In this document: positions 44,062 to 53,687 of the stretch, piece after piece
How the letters are laid out: each line of letters starts with the position of its first letter
How positions within the stretch are numbered: position 1 is the first letter of the stretch
NCBI RefSeq assembly: GCF_037963865.1
Contig: NZ_CP150170.1
Coordinates: 6,510,001 to 6,574,000, forward strand
DNA length: 64,000 bases
Direction: 5' to 3'
From: Paenibacillus sp. FSL R10-2734
GTDB taxonomy: Bacteria > Bacillota > Bacilli > Paenibacillales > Paenibacillaceae
Position numbers and translations under genes: made by a program
The notes under the pieces: model-generated
The model's database searches: none
What the model saw: the letters and a program-made list of their open reading frames with translations, nothing else
What the model was told of the DNA's origin: nothing

Positions 44062-44787
44062 TTAATTTGTAATCTTTTGATTATCACTAGAGAGAGACAT
44101 TTTCCCACCCTCAATGTGATACTCTTTATTACAGAGATCGTGCATAAACTCAAGATCATGAAAGATCCCCAGCATGGTCGTGCCTTCCTTCATAAGCTGC
44201 TCAATCAATATTTTCACCTTATACTTAGATGCTTGATCAAGGCTTGCTGTAGGCTCATCCAATAAGAGAAGTCTTGGTCGCTTCACCATCGCTCTAGCAA
44301 TATTCAAACGAAGCTTTTCACCGCCTGAAAATGTTGCAGGATAGCTGTCCCATAAGCTGCGATCCAGTTCAAAGTGCTCCAGCATACGCACGGTTTCTGC
44401 TTCAGCGACCTCGAGTTCATATCCCATTTCCATGATTGCTTCGCGAACAAGCTCTCTTGCCGTTGTCCGTGGCATCACATTCAAAAATTGCGAAACATAG
44501 CCAATCTCAAATTTTCGTAATTCAATGATCATTCGCTCAGAAGCCATTGTCAGATCGATGACGCCATATTTCGACGAATGGTACCATATGTTACCCGCAT
44601 GAGGCAGATATGTACGGTAGATACATTTCAGAATTGTTGACTTGCCGCTTCCGCTCTTGCCTGTAATGCCTACGAACTCTCCTGCTTGTAATTGCAGGTT
44701 CACATCCTCTACAGCCGGAATATGTTTATTTAAGTTATGCAATGTAAACGATTTGGACAGATGTTTGATAGATAACAGATGATCCAC
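44062..44787 (-). CDS. phnL: C-P lyase complex ATPase-like subunit PhnL
   Basis: 241 residues. Walker A GKSGSGKST, Walker B LLLLDEPTASLD, signature FSGGEKLRLNIARA. PhnL is an ABC ATPase-like protein of the phosphonate pathway that is not a transporter component; with PhnGHI it is linked to alpha-D-ribose 1-methylphosphonate 5-triphosphate synthesis. GTG start at 44787 with AAGGTGGTG upstream. Confidence 0.93.
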   Translation of the reverse strand: MDHLLSIKHLSKSFTLHNLNKHIPAVEDVNLQLQAGEFVGITGKSGSGKSTILKCIYRTYLPHAGNIWYHSSKYGVIDLTMASERMIIELRKFEIGYVSQFLNVMPRTTARELVREAIMEMGYELEVAEAETVRMLEHFELDRSLWDSYPATFSGGEKLRLNIARAMVKRPRLLLLDEPTASLDQASKYKVKILIEQLMKEGTTMLGIFHDLEFMHDLCNKEYHIEGGKMSLSSDNQKITN

Positions 44788-44805
44788 GTCATCACCACCT
44801 TGGAT

Positions 44806-45987
44806 TTAGATTCTGTAATTCGTTTTCTGAATCAGCCTGCCATCTACAATTACACCTGTAACTACTGGGAAGTGATCTGGCTCCAGTCGTTCGATAATCA
44901 GTAAATCCGCCTTTTTACCTACCGTTATGGAGCCATAATCCGTTGCGATATTCACTGCTTGGGCTGGATGCAACGTTACCAGCTTGAACGTCTCTACTAA
45001 ATCCAGAGGAAAAGCGCCAGCGAGCTGGAACACAGCATGCAGCATAGAGGCTGGATAATAATCACTACATAGAATATCGATACATCCATCCTGCACGGCC
45101 TCCGCTGCAGATAGGTTGCCGGTATGTGAGCCGCCGAGGATAACGTTTGGTGCACCTGCCACCGTGAACAGTCCCTTTTCCTTCGCCTTGCGAGCAATCT
45201 CCAGCGTGATTGGAAACTCACTGATCGCCGTACCGAAGCTCTTCACAAGATCTAGCTTTTCCAGTGAATCATCATCATGCGAGGCGATCGCGATGTTTCT
45301 CTCTCTTGCCAGCTCTGCAATTTCCCGAATGACTTCAATGGTCATTTTCTCCTTCGTCTGATGATTCTCAATCAGTACTGCAATCCGATCATCCGAAAGC
45401 GTATCGTAGCCAAGAACCGTTTTCTTGTACACTTCCAAATCACGATATTGACCTTGACCAGGCGTATGATCCATGAAGGAAATGAGGTGTACCTTCTCTT
45501 CTTCAATGTAGCTTTTCAAATTATCGACTTGGTCGATATTATCAATCTCAAAGCGAGCATGGAAGCGATGACGAACCAAGTGTTTACGAGTATGCGTGCT
45601 ATCAATCAGATCAATCAGCTTGCGTACATTTTCAGGCTCTCGAATCGGGCGATATTTGTAATCAATGGATTTAAATATCGACAAAGAGTGATACATTGTC
45701 GTAATCCCATGACTGATTAGTTCTTTTTCTGTCTCCCGTAGCCCGATCTGGAAATCTATCAGTGAAGTGGGTCTAGGTGCTGTCATATGCTCGATATAAT
45801 CGGAATGAATATCGATCATCCCAGGTGTTACATACCCTCCATTTGCATCGATAACTTCCATATCGACGTCTGGCATAAATTCCCCACGAGGGATAATCCG
45901 TGCGATGCGATCTTCATGAATGAGCAAATCATAATCAACTAGCAGGGCTTCATCCGTAATAATTGTTCCGTTAGTTATTAATAACAT
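44806..45987 (-). CDS. phnM: RPnTP pyrophosphohydrolase PhnM
   Basis: 393 residues, amidohydrolase superfamily. IDIHSDYIEHM gives the metal-binding HxD-type site, and FMDHTPGQGQYRD, ASHDDDS and ILCSDYYPASML are characteristic of PhnM. Removes pyrophosphate from the ribosyl triphosphate intermediate. ATG at 45987 after GGAGG. Confidence 0.95.
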   Translation of the reverse strand: MLLITNGTIITDEALLVDYDLLIHEDRIARIIPRGEFMPDVDMEVIDANGGYVTPGMIDIHSDYIEHMTAPRPTSLIDFQIGLRETEKELISHGITTMYHSLSIFKSIDYKYRPIREPENVRKLIDLIDSTHTRKHLVRHRFHARFEIDNIDQVDNLKSYIEEEKVHLISFMDHTPGQGQYRDLEVYKKTVLGYDTLSDDRIAVLIENHQTKEKMTIEVIREIAELARERNIAIASHDDDSLEKLDLVKSFGTAISEFPITLEIARKAKEKGLFTVAGAPNVILGGSHTGNLSAAEAVQDGCIDILCSDYYPASMLHAVFQLAGAFPLDLVETFKLVTLHPAQAVNIATDYGSITVGKKADLLIIERLEPDHFPVVTGVIVDGRLIQKTNYRI

Positions 45988-46011
45988 CAGCTGGCCTCCT
46001 CTAAGAAATCT

Positions 46012-46860
46012 CTATAATAATGAATGGACAAGCTGTTGCGTATAGGCGTGCTGTGGATCTTCTAGTATTTGATCTGTTAAGCCCTGTTCCACGACACGGC
46101 CATCCAGCATCACCATCGTTCGATCTGCTAGCATACGGATAACGCCAAGATCATGCGATACGAGAAGCATGCTGATCTTCAGCTCACGCTGCAGATGCTT
46201 AATCAGGTCCAGCACGTTCGCTTGCACAGATAAATCCAGCCCGGTTGTCACTTCATCTAATAGTAGAATGGGAGGATTATTAGATAACGCCTTCGCGATT
46301 TGTACCCGTTGCTGCATGCCTCCGGAGAAATTCTTGGGTGCTTCCTTCATTCTTGCAAGGGGAATATGAACACGTTCTAACAGCTCTCCGCCGCGATTCT
46401 CCATCATTGCAACGTTACGATTGCCAGCAGCAATCATCTTCTCGGCAATATTGCCGATGGACGAGAACGTCATCCGAAGTCCTAGTACTGGATTCTGATA
46501 GACTTTCCCCATCAGATGATTACGTAAATATTTCTTCTGCTGAGAGGACTCCATGAAGATATTTCGCAGACCATCCTTATATGGATGAATTTCCGCTTCA
46601 CCTGATGAAACCTCTTCATCGAAGTATAAACAACGCATCAATGTCGACTTCCCGCTTCCGCTTTCCCCTACAATCCCGAGCACTTCCCCAGGGTATAAGT
46701 CGAAGGAAATATCCTGACAGCCATACACCGTGCCACAAGAACGACAGAAGTTTTTTTCCAATTGACGATGCTCTGGTTGGCTACATACCTTACAACCTGG
46801 GCCAAATTGCTTGTTGAGATGCTTCACGGTCATGATAGGTTCATCTTGCTGAGTAATCAT
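46012..46860 (-). CDS. phnK: C-P lyase complex ATPase-like subunit PhnK with four-Cys insert
   Basis: 282 residues. Walker A GESGSGKST, signature FSGGMQQRVQIAKAL, Walker B ILLLDEVTTGLD. A Cys pair-Cys pair insert lies near the N-terminus (C23, C26, C39, C42), before the P-loop, and could bind zinc. PhnK docks on the PhnGHIJ core near PhnJ. Its ATG overlaps the phnJ TGA (ATGA). Confidence 0.93.
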   Translation of the reverse strand: MITQQDEPIMTVKHLNKQFGPGCKVCSQPEHRQLEKNFCRSCGTVYGCQDISFDLYPGEVLGIVGESGSGKSTLMRCLYFDEEVSSGEAEIHPYKDGLRNIFMESSQQKKYLRNHLMGKVYQNPVLGLRMTFSSIGNIAEKMIAAGNRNVAMMENRGGELLERVHIPLARMKEAPKNFSGGMQQRVQIAKALSNNPPILLLDEVTTGLDLSVQANVLDLIKHLQRELKISMLLVSHDLGVIRMLADRTMVMLDGRVVEQGLTDQILEDPQHAYTQQLVHSLL

Positions 46861-47729
46861 GAAATCACCTCCTCTTTCAACACTTTGTTCTCAGCCTGCT
46901 GATTCAAGCGTTCTAGGCAGTAGCTAGTATCATTGCATTGATAGTAGGTTTCGTCTGCCACCTGGTCATATAGCTCATCCATGAATGTATCTTTAGCCCC
47001 ACATATTTTGCAGCTATGCCCATTGAACGTCTCCGGCTCAAACGGAACATCGTCAAAAGCCATCGAAATCACTTTTGTATATGGTGGTACTGCATAAATC
47101 TTTTTCTCTCGACCTGCTCCAAGCAGGATAAGTGCATCTGAATAATGCATCTTCGGATTATCGAATTTAGGAATCGGACTCGGTGCCATGACGTAACGAT
47201 CGTGCACGCTAACAGGATGATCCGCACCTGTAGAAACGGACCGGTACTTCATAATTTGCTCGAATAGCATTAACCAAGCACCGCTGTAGTCATTCTCCCC
47301 GTGCAGACGTTTCGTTTCTAGCTCACTGGATTCATACATCCGCAGCGGCTCCGGCATCGGAACCTGAAGCACCAGAATCTGATCCGGTTTGAGTGGGACC
47401 TCAGGAATGCGATGGCGAGATTGAATGAGTGTAGCGGCTTCTGTATCGTCTACGGAAGGAACTCCTGTCGTTCGGTCGATCAGCTTCTTGATACTAACGG
47501 CGTTCACCGATTCATCCGAGCCTTGATCAATAACCTTCAGAACGTCGTTTTTTCCGATTAACGACAGCGTGAGCTGTAATCCTCCCGTTCCCCAACCACG
47601 ACCGACAGGGAGCTCCCGCGAAGCAAACGGTACCTGGTAACCAGGAATCGCTATGGCTTTCAATGTCGCTCGACGAATTTCACGCTTAGACCCTTCATCA
47701 AGAAATGCAAAGTTATATTGGATTCGCAC
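46857..47729 (-). CDS. phnJ: C-P lyase, radical SAM subunit PhnJ
   Basis: 290 residues. The C-terminal cysteine set HSCKICG...YYQCNDTSYC holds the Fe-S cluster and SAM site. This enzyme cleaves the C-P bond of ribosyl alkylphosphonate to give the hydrocarbon and ribose 1,2-cyclic phosphate 5-phosphate. NYAFLDEGSKREIRRA opens the protein as in the family. Confidence 0.96.
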   Translation of the reverse strand: MRIQYNFAFLDEGSKREIRRATLKAIAIPGYQVPFASRELPVGRGWGTGGLQLTLSLIGKNDVLKVIDQGSDESVNAVSIKKLIDRTTGVPSVDDTEAATLIQSRHRIPEVPLKPDQILVLQVPMPEPLRMYESSELETKRLHGENDYSGAWLMLFEQIMKYRSVSTGADHPVSVHDRYVMAPSPIPKFDNPKMHYSDALILLGAGREKKIYAVPPYTKVISMAFDDVPFEPETFNGHSCKICGAKDTFMDELYDQVADETYYQCNDTSYCLERLNQQAENKVLKEEVIS

Positions 47730-47732
47730 AGC

Positions 47733-48842
47733 CTATCCCTCCTTACGTGTCTTGCGCACATCGTTCAGCTTTGCCTGGAATGTAACATAGTGCGGCATTT
47801 TCAAATGTGAGATAAAGCCTGTGGATTCTACAGAATCGATATGAAATAGAACGAATTCCTCGTTCTGCGTCGGTATGGTCTTATCGCCTTGCTCAAGACT
47901 TTTGTCCAAGATGCTCATCGCGATCGCCTTCGTTTCATTCTGTCCGTAACACAATCCATAGCCGAACTCTAGATTCAATTCCTTCTGCCCATTCTCTCGT
48001 TCGATCATGGCAGGAACGAGCATCTCAACTTCAGTCACCTTGATATCCCCGATAAAGTAACTTTCAGCCTCGTCATCCGAGGGATACAGCGGACTATCGA
48101 TGTATACCGGAAGCAGCCCGACGCGGAGCTCACCGACGGTGGGGTGCACCATCCCGTATCCCCGAATGACAGCATATGCGAGTGACGTTAAAGCTCCTGT
48201 CTGCCCTCGGGTCAAAATTTGGAGCTTCTCACTGCGGCTTGCAGGGAATGTTAAGCTCGTTCGGGTAACATCGTCTGGTTCACTGAAGTCGACGGGACAG
48301 TCAGCGATCAGGCCCTCTTGGCGTAGGTAATCCAGCACTTTCGGAACAAAACCGACTTGTGTAGCGGTTTCCTGTCCTTCGCCATTCTCCTCTACTTGGT
48401 TGAACTCCTGGAGCCAATGTTCGATCGTTGACTCCGTTTCATCAATCAGGTCGAAATCCAGTAAGCGATGAGAGTAGTCTGTGGATGCGCCCAAAATCTG
48501 CCCTCCAGGAATATCCTTGAACGAAGCCGAAATCCGTCTTTCGACACGCATCTCATCTGAATTCACGCTTTTTGAATAGTGTTTTCGAGGTAAGGTCGAG
48601 CGATAGGCTCGAAGTAAGAAAACGGCTTCCTCTGGATTACCTTCTGCTTGTTTAATGGCGAGTGCTGCAAGCTCCTCGCTGTATAAGCTACTCTCTGACA
48701 TCACTTGATCAACAAGCCCACGCATGCCTGCTTCAATGGCTTCCACTTCCAGTACCTTTCCACTACGCAATCGCTCATACTGCAGCCGCAGTAACGATTG
48801 TTCGATGGCCTGAGTACCGCCCTTCACTGCTACGTAACCCAT
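47733..48842 (-). CDS. phnI: C-P lyase core subunit PhnI
   Basis: 369 residues, GYVAVKGGTQAIEQSLLRL at the start and MLVPAMIEREN, LEFGYGLCYGQNETKAIAMSILD later, as in PhnI. Nucleosidase-type subunit that attaches phosphonate to ribose of ATP together with PhnG, H and L. ATG at 48842 after GGAGG. Confidence 0.95.
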   Translation of the reverse strand: MGYVAVKGGTQAIEQSLLRLQYERLRSGKVLEVEAIEAGMRGLVDQVMSESSLYSEELAALAIKQAEGNPEEAVFLLRAYRSTLPRKHYSKSVNSDEMRVERRISASFKDIPGGQILGASTDYSHRLLDFDLIDETESTIEHWLQEFNQVEENGEGQETATQVGFVPKVLDYLRQEGLIADCPVDFSEPDDVTRTSLTFPASRSEKLQILTRGQTGALTSLAYAVIRGYGMVHPTVGELRVGLLPVYIDSPLYPSDDEAESYFIGDIKVTEVEMLVPAMIERENGQKELNLEFGYGLCYGQNETKAIAMSILDKSLEQGDKTIPTQNEEFVLFHIDSVESTGFISHLKMPHYVTFQAKLNDVRKTRKEG

Positions 48843-48846
48843 ATGG

Positions 48847-49437
48847 CTATACCTCCTCTTTCACGACCTGTGTCGTTCTTGGTAAGGCAAGAACTCTATG
48901 GTTTACATCTGTAAACAGAAGATCTATACCTAACGGAAACTCACTGTTACGCTCAGCACGCAGTTCAACCCAATCTTCTTTCATATTCATAGCCACTGTA
49001 GCTGTAGTTTGGATTCCCGGACCTGCCAGACGCAGTTTAGTAGCACCGAATAAATCCTCCACTTCAATAATGATCGTGGCCGCTGCGTGAGGATCAATCA
49101 ACTCACCGACCTTAGCTGCTTGAATCGTATCAATCCATGCACCAGGGACAGCATCCTCTAGCACAAAAATATAATCTGCCGCTTGGGCGGCAGCTTCCTT
49201 TGCATAGGTCATTTGGCTAAATAGGCTAGTGATCTCCGCTGCTCGCGATGAAACAATACTGAAGGTAACCTCTGTATCTAGTAGGGTACGAGCGATCAAC
49301 TGTGTGCTAGGAAACACTCCTAGATGGTCCAGCTTTTCAGCCTCTTCCGAGAGATCTGTGATCGTACCTGGTCTTGACATGCTATGAACTAATTTGCGGT
49401 ATACGGATTGAATATCATGAACCATATCGAGCATCAT
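48847..49437 (-). CDS. phnH: C-P lyase core subunit PhnH
   Basis: About 196 residues. MLDMVHDIQSVYRKLVHSMSRPG is the family N-terminus. Structural subunit of the PhnGHIJ core. The ATG at 49437 has GAAGGGAG 7 bases upstream; an ATG at 49461 directly after the phnG stop lacks a site. Confidence 0.93.
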   Translation of the reverse strand: MMLDMVHDIQSVYRKLVHSMSRPGTITDLSEEAEKLDHLGVFPSTQLIARTLLDTEVTFSIVSSRAAEITSLFSQMTYAKEAAAQAADYIFVLEDAVPGAWIDTIQAAKVGELIDPHAAATIIIEVEDLFGATKLRLAGPGIQTTATVAMNMKEDWVELRAERNSEFPLGIDLLFTDVNHRVLALPRTTQVVKEEV

Positions 49438-49461
49438 GTGCGCTCTCCCTTCTGATCTCAT

Positions 49462-49890
49462 TTACGAGTCGGTGTCCATCGTCTCAAAATCCACCTTCGT
49501 TCGCATTACCTTGGCGTGTTCTGCTGCATAGGCCTGTTCAAGAAGGGCTTGTTCCGTATATAGCTTGGCAGACCATGCCGCTGTCTCCACTAATTCAGCC
49601 GCATATGCCGCGTCAATTACAGCAAGATCATACGCTTTTCCCGGTTCGTCACCCTTAATAAGTCCTACGCCCATTTTCCCGGCAATCCGTACCTTACACT
49701 CTGTAACTAGCACCTCACCTAAATAAAATAGGCTTTTCCTAGCTGTTTCTCTGACCTTTACCATCACTAGACCATGATTAGGCTCCTCCATAAGGTCAAT
49801 ATCGTAACGGCCCTTGATCTCATCAGCCAGATCAGTTACCAGATTAGATGAGCTATTAATTAACGTTTCAGTTCGTTGTCTACGGTTCAT
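49462..49890 (-). CDS. phnG: C-P lyase core subunit PhnG
   Basis: 142 residues: GLVMVKVRETARKSLFYLGEVLVTECKV and GVGLIKGDEPGKAYDLAVIDAAY match PhnG. The ATG at 49890 is preceded by GGAGG; a longer frame to 49920 overlaps the regulator gene. Confidence 0.93.
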   Translation of the reverse strand: MNRRQRTETLINSSSNLVTDLADEIKGRYDIDLMEEPNHGLVMVKVRETARKSLFYLGEVLVTECKVRIAGKMGVGLIKGDEPGKAYDLAVIDAAYAAELVETAAWSAKLYTEQALLEQAYAAEHAKVMRTKVDFETMDTDS

Positions 49891-49909
49891 ATATGTACCT
49901 CCTTCTTTA

Positions 49910-50611
49910 CTACAGCTCATACGTGAACATATCTCCGCGATACATAACCCTGCTGTATTCTATCGTCCGGCCTGTTGCCTTATCCCTGCACGCCGAATCT
50001 AAAACTAGCAAGGGAATCAAGCTGGAGCACGCCAGAAGCTCTCGTTCATGCTTGATCGGATATGTGATACTTAATATGGATTCTGACAATTGGAAATCAG
50101 TATACCCATGCCGTTCATAATATTCGAACATAGAGGATATCTCTCGACCCACCTGTTCAATGTTCGGAAATAGCGACTCCGCCACATAAGAAATATGGAG
50201 CGCGACGGGACAACCATCGATCTTGCGTAGTCGACCTACTTTGAATACACGATCTCCTTCACCAATGCCGAGCGCTGCTTCAATCTTATGATTCGACTCC
50301 ATCGGATCACAGAATATATTTATCGATTCGTAATCGAATCCAAGCTCGCGCATCTTCTTGCTGAAGCTTTTTCCAGCTGAGAGGGCGAGCGGAATGCGCA
50401 ATTTTCTATCCCGAACAAAACTTCCCTTCCCCTGCATGGAATAAATGAGTCCCAGCTCCTGCAGACGCTCATACGCTTTCCGAGCAGTTATACGTGGAAC
50501 CTTGAACTGCTCTGCAAGCTCATGCTCCGATGGCAATTTATCGTCAGACACATACTCGCCTGATTGAATAGACGCTATTAAATGATCCATAATATCCAAT
50601 TCTTCAGACAT
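49910..50611 (-). CDS. GntR-family regulator (PhnF-like)
   Basis: 233 residues. N-terminal winged helix (LPSEHELAEQFKVPRITARKAYERLQELGLIY) and C-terminal UTRA ligand domain (KVGRLRKIDGCPVALHISYV, LLVLDSACRDKATGRTIEYSRV). Position at the head of the phn genes argues for control by phosphonate or an intermediate. Start taken as ATG 50611, 5 bases after the upstream stop. Confidence 0.85.
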   Translation of the reverse strand: MSEELDIMDHLIASIQSGEYVSDDKLPSEHELAEQFKVPRITARKAYERLQELGLIYSMQGKGSFVRDRKLRIPLALSAGKSFSKKMRELGFDYESINIFCDPMESNHKIEAALGIGEGDRVFKVGRLRKIDGCPVALHISYVAESLFPNIEQVGREISSMFEYYERHGYTDFQLSESILSITYPIKHERELLACSSLIPLLVLDSACRDKATGRTIEYSRVMYRGDMFTYEL

Positions 50612-50616
50612 TCTGA

Positions 50617-51477
50617 TCACCCCCACAGCAGTAATGCTTTACGTTCCTTCAGCGCACCCACAACTACAGCATCAGGACTTTTACTGCCCAGTGTTACTGG
50701 ACTTTCACCATAGAAGCCATGAAAATCCGTCCCTCCGGTCATGATCAGGTTATAATTCAATGCGAGCTCCCGTGCCTGACGCTCATCTTCCTCTCCATGC
50801 AGTGGATGCCATACCTCAATCCCTTGTAAGCCAGCCTCCACAAGCTCATCTACAGCCTCAAAGCTCTGGTATTGGCCCGGATGCGCTAGCACCGGAACAC
50901 CACCTGCCTGAATAATAGTTCGTACTGCATCTCTGGCATCTACATATTCTGTTGGAATATAGGCAATGCCAGGCTGTTCGCCTCGCTGACCTCGCGAGAA
51001 AAGCTTTTTATATAAGTCGCCATAAATTCGATCCGTATATCCTTGGTCGATTAGCGCATGCATAATATGCTGTTTATACACTCCCGTACCACCTGCTGCG
51101 TAGTTCTGTACATCCTCCCAGCGAATGTTATAGCCCGCTTCGATTAGACGCTCAGTTGCCAATCGACAACCTTCATGACGCCGTAGAAGTAGAGGACTAC
51201 ATAAAGCATCAATGGCTTCATGATCCTGTTCGATAAAATAGCCAAGAATATGAATCCGACGTTGACGCTCAGCATCATATCCTGATATCTCAATGCCAGG
51301 GATAAATTCGATACCACGCTCTCTGCACATCTCGTCCATCTCAGCGATCCCCTGAGTGGTATCATGATTAGTAACAGCTAAATGCCCAATTTGCTCTTGA
51401 ACAGCAAGCTCCAGCAGCTCTGCAAAATGAAGTGAACCATCCGACATTCTCGTATGACAGTGCAGCTCAACTTTCAT
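50617..51477 (-). CDS. phnPP: PHP-family cyclic phosphodiesterase (PhnPP-like)
   Basis: 286 residues. PHP motifs: LHCHTRMSDGS, TNHDT, PGIEIS, VLAHPGQY, GTDFHG. Related PHP enzymes in phn operons hydrolyse ribose 1,2-cyclic phosphate 5-phosphate in two steps (known from PhnPP of Eggerthella), replacing PhnP. No phnP or phnN gene is in this window, so this is the likely last step. ATG at 51477 after GGAGG; first gene of the operon. Confidence 0.85.
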   Translation of the reverse strand: MKVELHCHTRMSDGSLHFAELLELAVQEQIGHLAVTNHDTTQGIAEMDEMCRERGIEFIPGIEISGYDAERQRRIHILGYFIEQDHEAIDALCSPLLLRRHEGCRLATERLIEAGYNIRWEDVQNYAAGGTGVYKQHIMHALIDQGYTDRIYGDLYKKLFSRGQRGEQPGIAYIPTEYVDARDAVRTIIQAGGVPVLAHPGQYQSFEAVDELVEAGLQGIEVWHPLHGEEDERQARELALNYNLIMTGGTDFHGFYGESPVTLGSKSPDAVVVGALKERKALLLWG

Positions 51478-51581
51478 AGCTTCCTCCTTCAATTTACTTC
51501 TTGAGCCCATTCTAACTTGATGCCAAGTAGCAAGGGTCATGGCAGTGTAAGCGGAGTGTTAAGAATTGTAATAATTTAGAC

Positions 51582-51627
51582 AAAAAAAGAGCAAACCCAG
51601 TGGATGATCTGGGTTTGCTCTTTTTTG
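51582..51627. terminator. Bidirectional terminator between the liv and phn operons
   Basis: AAAAAAAGAGCAAACCCAG, 8-base loop, CTGGGTTTGCTCTTTTTT: a perfect 18-bp stem. It ends the liv operon just before the phn promoter region (51478-51581), in which I see no consensus promoter. Confidence 0.92.
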
Positions 51628-51717
51628 CCATGATACGCTAATCGTATTGTCTTCGTCGTTCCTGCAGCGTCTACTTCGTGTTATAGAACCATTACTAGCT
51701 TCTTGCTACCCATCCGC

Positions 51718-52908
51718 TTAAGGATTAACCTTTGCTTCAAAGGTTTGTACTCCATCTACAAACTTCAGAACTACAGCTGCTTTTACCGGGTCATGTGTTT
51801 CATTCATTGTGATTTTACCCGTGGCCAGTTGTAAATCCTTCGTCCCCGCCAGTGCATCCTTCAGCTTCTTAGGTTCTGTTGAATCCGCACGTGTAATGGC
51901 ATCTGCCACTAGTTTCACAGCATCATATCCAAGCGCAGCCATCCCATCTGGAACAAGATCACCGTTAGCAGCTTTGAAGGCATCTACGAACGATTTTACT
52001 TCTGGCGAGCTATCCTCAGGTGAATAGTGATTGGACATAAACGTATTGTTTAGCGCATCCGCTCCGGCAATCTCAGCCAGCTGAGGTGAATCCCAGCCAT
52101 CCCCGCCCATAAACGGAACTGTGATCCCCATTTCGCGAGCTTGCTTTACGATTTTGCCGACCTCCTCATAATAACCTGGAAGATAAATAACATCTGGATT
52201 AGCTTCTTTAATACGTGTTAATACAGCTTTAAAATCAGAATCTTTTTGTTGATAGGATTCTTCGCTTAAGATAGAGCCACCGTTCTTAGTAAAAGTTTCT
52301 TTAAAAAAGGTTTGCAGCCCTTTGGAATAATCGCTTGAAGCATCCGTATAAATAACCGCCGTTTTCGCTTTAAGTGTATCGTTAGCAAAGTTAGCCATTA
52401 CTTCGCCTTGGAAAGGATCAATAAAAGAGGCACGGAATACCCATTCATTCAGATCCCCAGTACGTTCGTCAACAGTTACTTTAGGGTTGGTGGCTGAGGA
52501 GCTGACCAGTGGGATGCCTTTTTCTTGAGTAACGGGAACAATCCCGAGTGTATTCGTAGATGTAGTAGCACCGATAATAGCTACAACTTTATTCGTAGTA
52601 ATCAGCTTTTGCGCTGCGCGTGTCGCCTCTTCCGACTTAGAAGCATTATCCGCTTCAATCAGTTCAAGTTTTTTGCCGAGCACTCCACCTGCATCATTAA
52701 TTTCTTTTACCGCAAGCTTCGCCCCTTTAAGTGCAGAATCACCGAAGGAAGCCTGGCCGCCTGTAAGCTCTAAATCTGCGCCAATCTTGATAGTCCCTCC
52801 CCCAGTATTCCCACCCTCAGCGGTAGCGTTATCCGTCTTGTTCCCACAGCCTGCCAGCAATCCACCAACCAGTAACACAGTCAGCAATACGGCCCCGATT
52901 TTCTTCAT
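51718..52908 (-). CDS. livJ: Branched-chain amino-acid binding lipoprotein
   Basis: 396 residues. Lipoprotein signal (LLVGGLLAGCGNK), then a type I periplasmic-binding fold of the Leu/Ile/Val or amide group (IGADLELTGGQASFGDSALKGAKLAVKEIN, IGATTSTNTLG, VIYTDASSDYSKG). Last gene of the liv operon; ATG at 52908 after GGGAGG. Exact ligand not certain. Confidence 0.9.
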   Translation of the reverse strand: MKKIGAVLLTVLLVGGLLAGCGNKTDNATAEGGNTGGGTIKIGADLELTGGQASFGDSALKGAKLAVKEINDAGGVLGKKLELIEADNASKSEEATRAAQKLITTNKVVAIIGATTSTNTLGIVPVTQEKGIPLVSSSATNPKVTVDERTGDLNEWVFRASFIDPFQGEVMANFANDTLKAKTAVIYTDASSDYSKGLQTFFKETFTKNGGSILSEESYQQKDSDFKAVLTRIKEANPDVIYLPGYYEEVGKIVKQAREMGITVPFMGGDGWDSPQLAEIAGADALNNTFMSNHYSPEDSSPEVKSFVDAFKAANGDLVPDGMAALGYDAVKLVADAITRADSTEPKKLKDALAGTKDLQLATGKITMNETHDPVKAAVVLKFVDGVQTFEAKVNP

Positions 52909-52979
52909 CCTCTTCCAGCCTCCCAAAATAAATGATTTATAGGTTCTTTCTGCGATGCTGTTGTGAACTAGCCGATGAA

Positions 52980-53687
52980 TTAATGTCCCAGATAAGCCAT
53001 TCTGATCTCTTCCGAATCTGCCAATTCCTTGGCATCCCCCTCAAGCACCACTCTGCCCGTCTCAATTACGTAAGCTCGATGAGCAATCTTAAGCGCCTGA
53101 TGTGCATTTTGTTCTACAAGAAGCACTGTTGTTCCAGAGGCATTTACTTCTTGAATGATCCGAAAAATATCCTGAACAAGCAATGGAGCTAGACCCATCG
53201 AGGGTTCATCTAATAGTAAAAGCTTGGGATGCCCCATCATCGCACGCCCCATAGCGAGCATCTGCTGCTCTCCGCCGGATAATGTGCCAGCAAGCTGTCT
53301 TTTTCTTTCTAAAAGACGCGGGAAGGTGGAGTAGACCTTGGCAAAATCAGCAGCTAAGCTGCCCGAATCTTGTAAAAAAGCTCCTAGCTCCAGATTTTCT
53401 TCCACAGACATATTAGCAAATACACGCCTGCCTTCCGGACAGAGAATAAGCCCCTGTTTTACGATGGACTGAACACTCTGATTCGTAATAGATTTATCCA
53501 TGAAATCTATGCAACCTGTTTTGGGTTTCAGCAGCCCAGAGAGTGTCTTGAGCAATGAGGACTTGCCCGCTCCATTTGCGCCGATTAGAGTTACAATCTC
53601 GCCTTCTCTTACATTCATACTTAAATCCTTCAAGGCATGAATAGCCCCATAATATACATTAATTTCTTGTACGCTAAGCATGGTCAA
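52980..53687 (-). CDS. livF: Branched-chain amino-acid ABC transporter ATPase LivF
   Basis: 235 residues: Walker A GANGAGKSS, signature LSGGEQQMLAMGRAM, Walker B LLLLDEPSMGLAP. The EPSMGLAP form is typical of LivF. It follows livG with no gap. Confidence 0.93.
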   Translation of the reverse strand: MTMLSVQEINVYYGAIHALKDLSMNVREGEIVTLIGANGAGKSSLLKTLSGLLKPKTGCIDFMDKSITNQSVQSIVKQGLILCPEGRRVFANMSVEENLELGAFLQDSGSLAADFAKVYSTFPRLLERKRQLAGTLSGGEQQMLAMGRAMMGHPKLLLLDEPSMGLAPLLVQDIFRIIQEVNASGTTVLLVEQNAHQALKIAHRAYVIETGRVVLEGDAKELADSEEIRMAYLGH

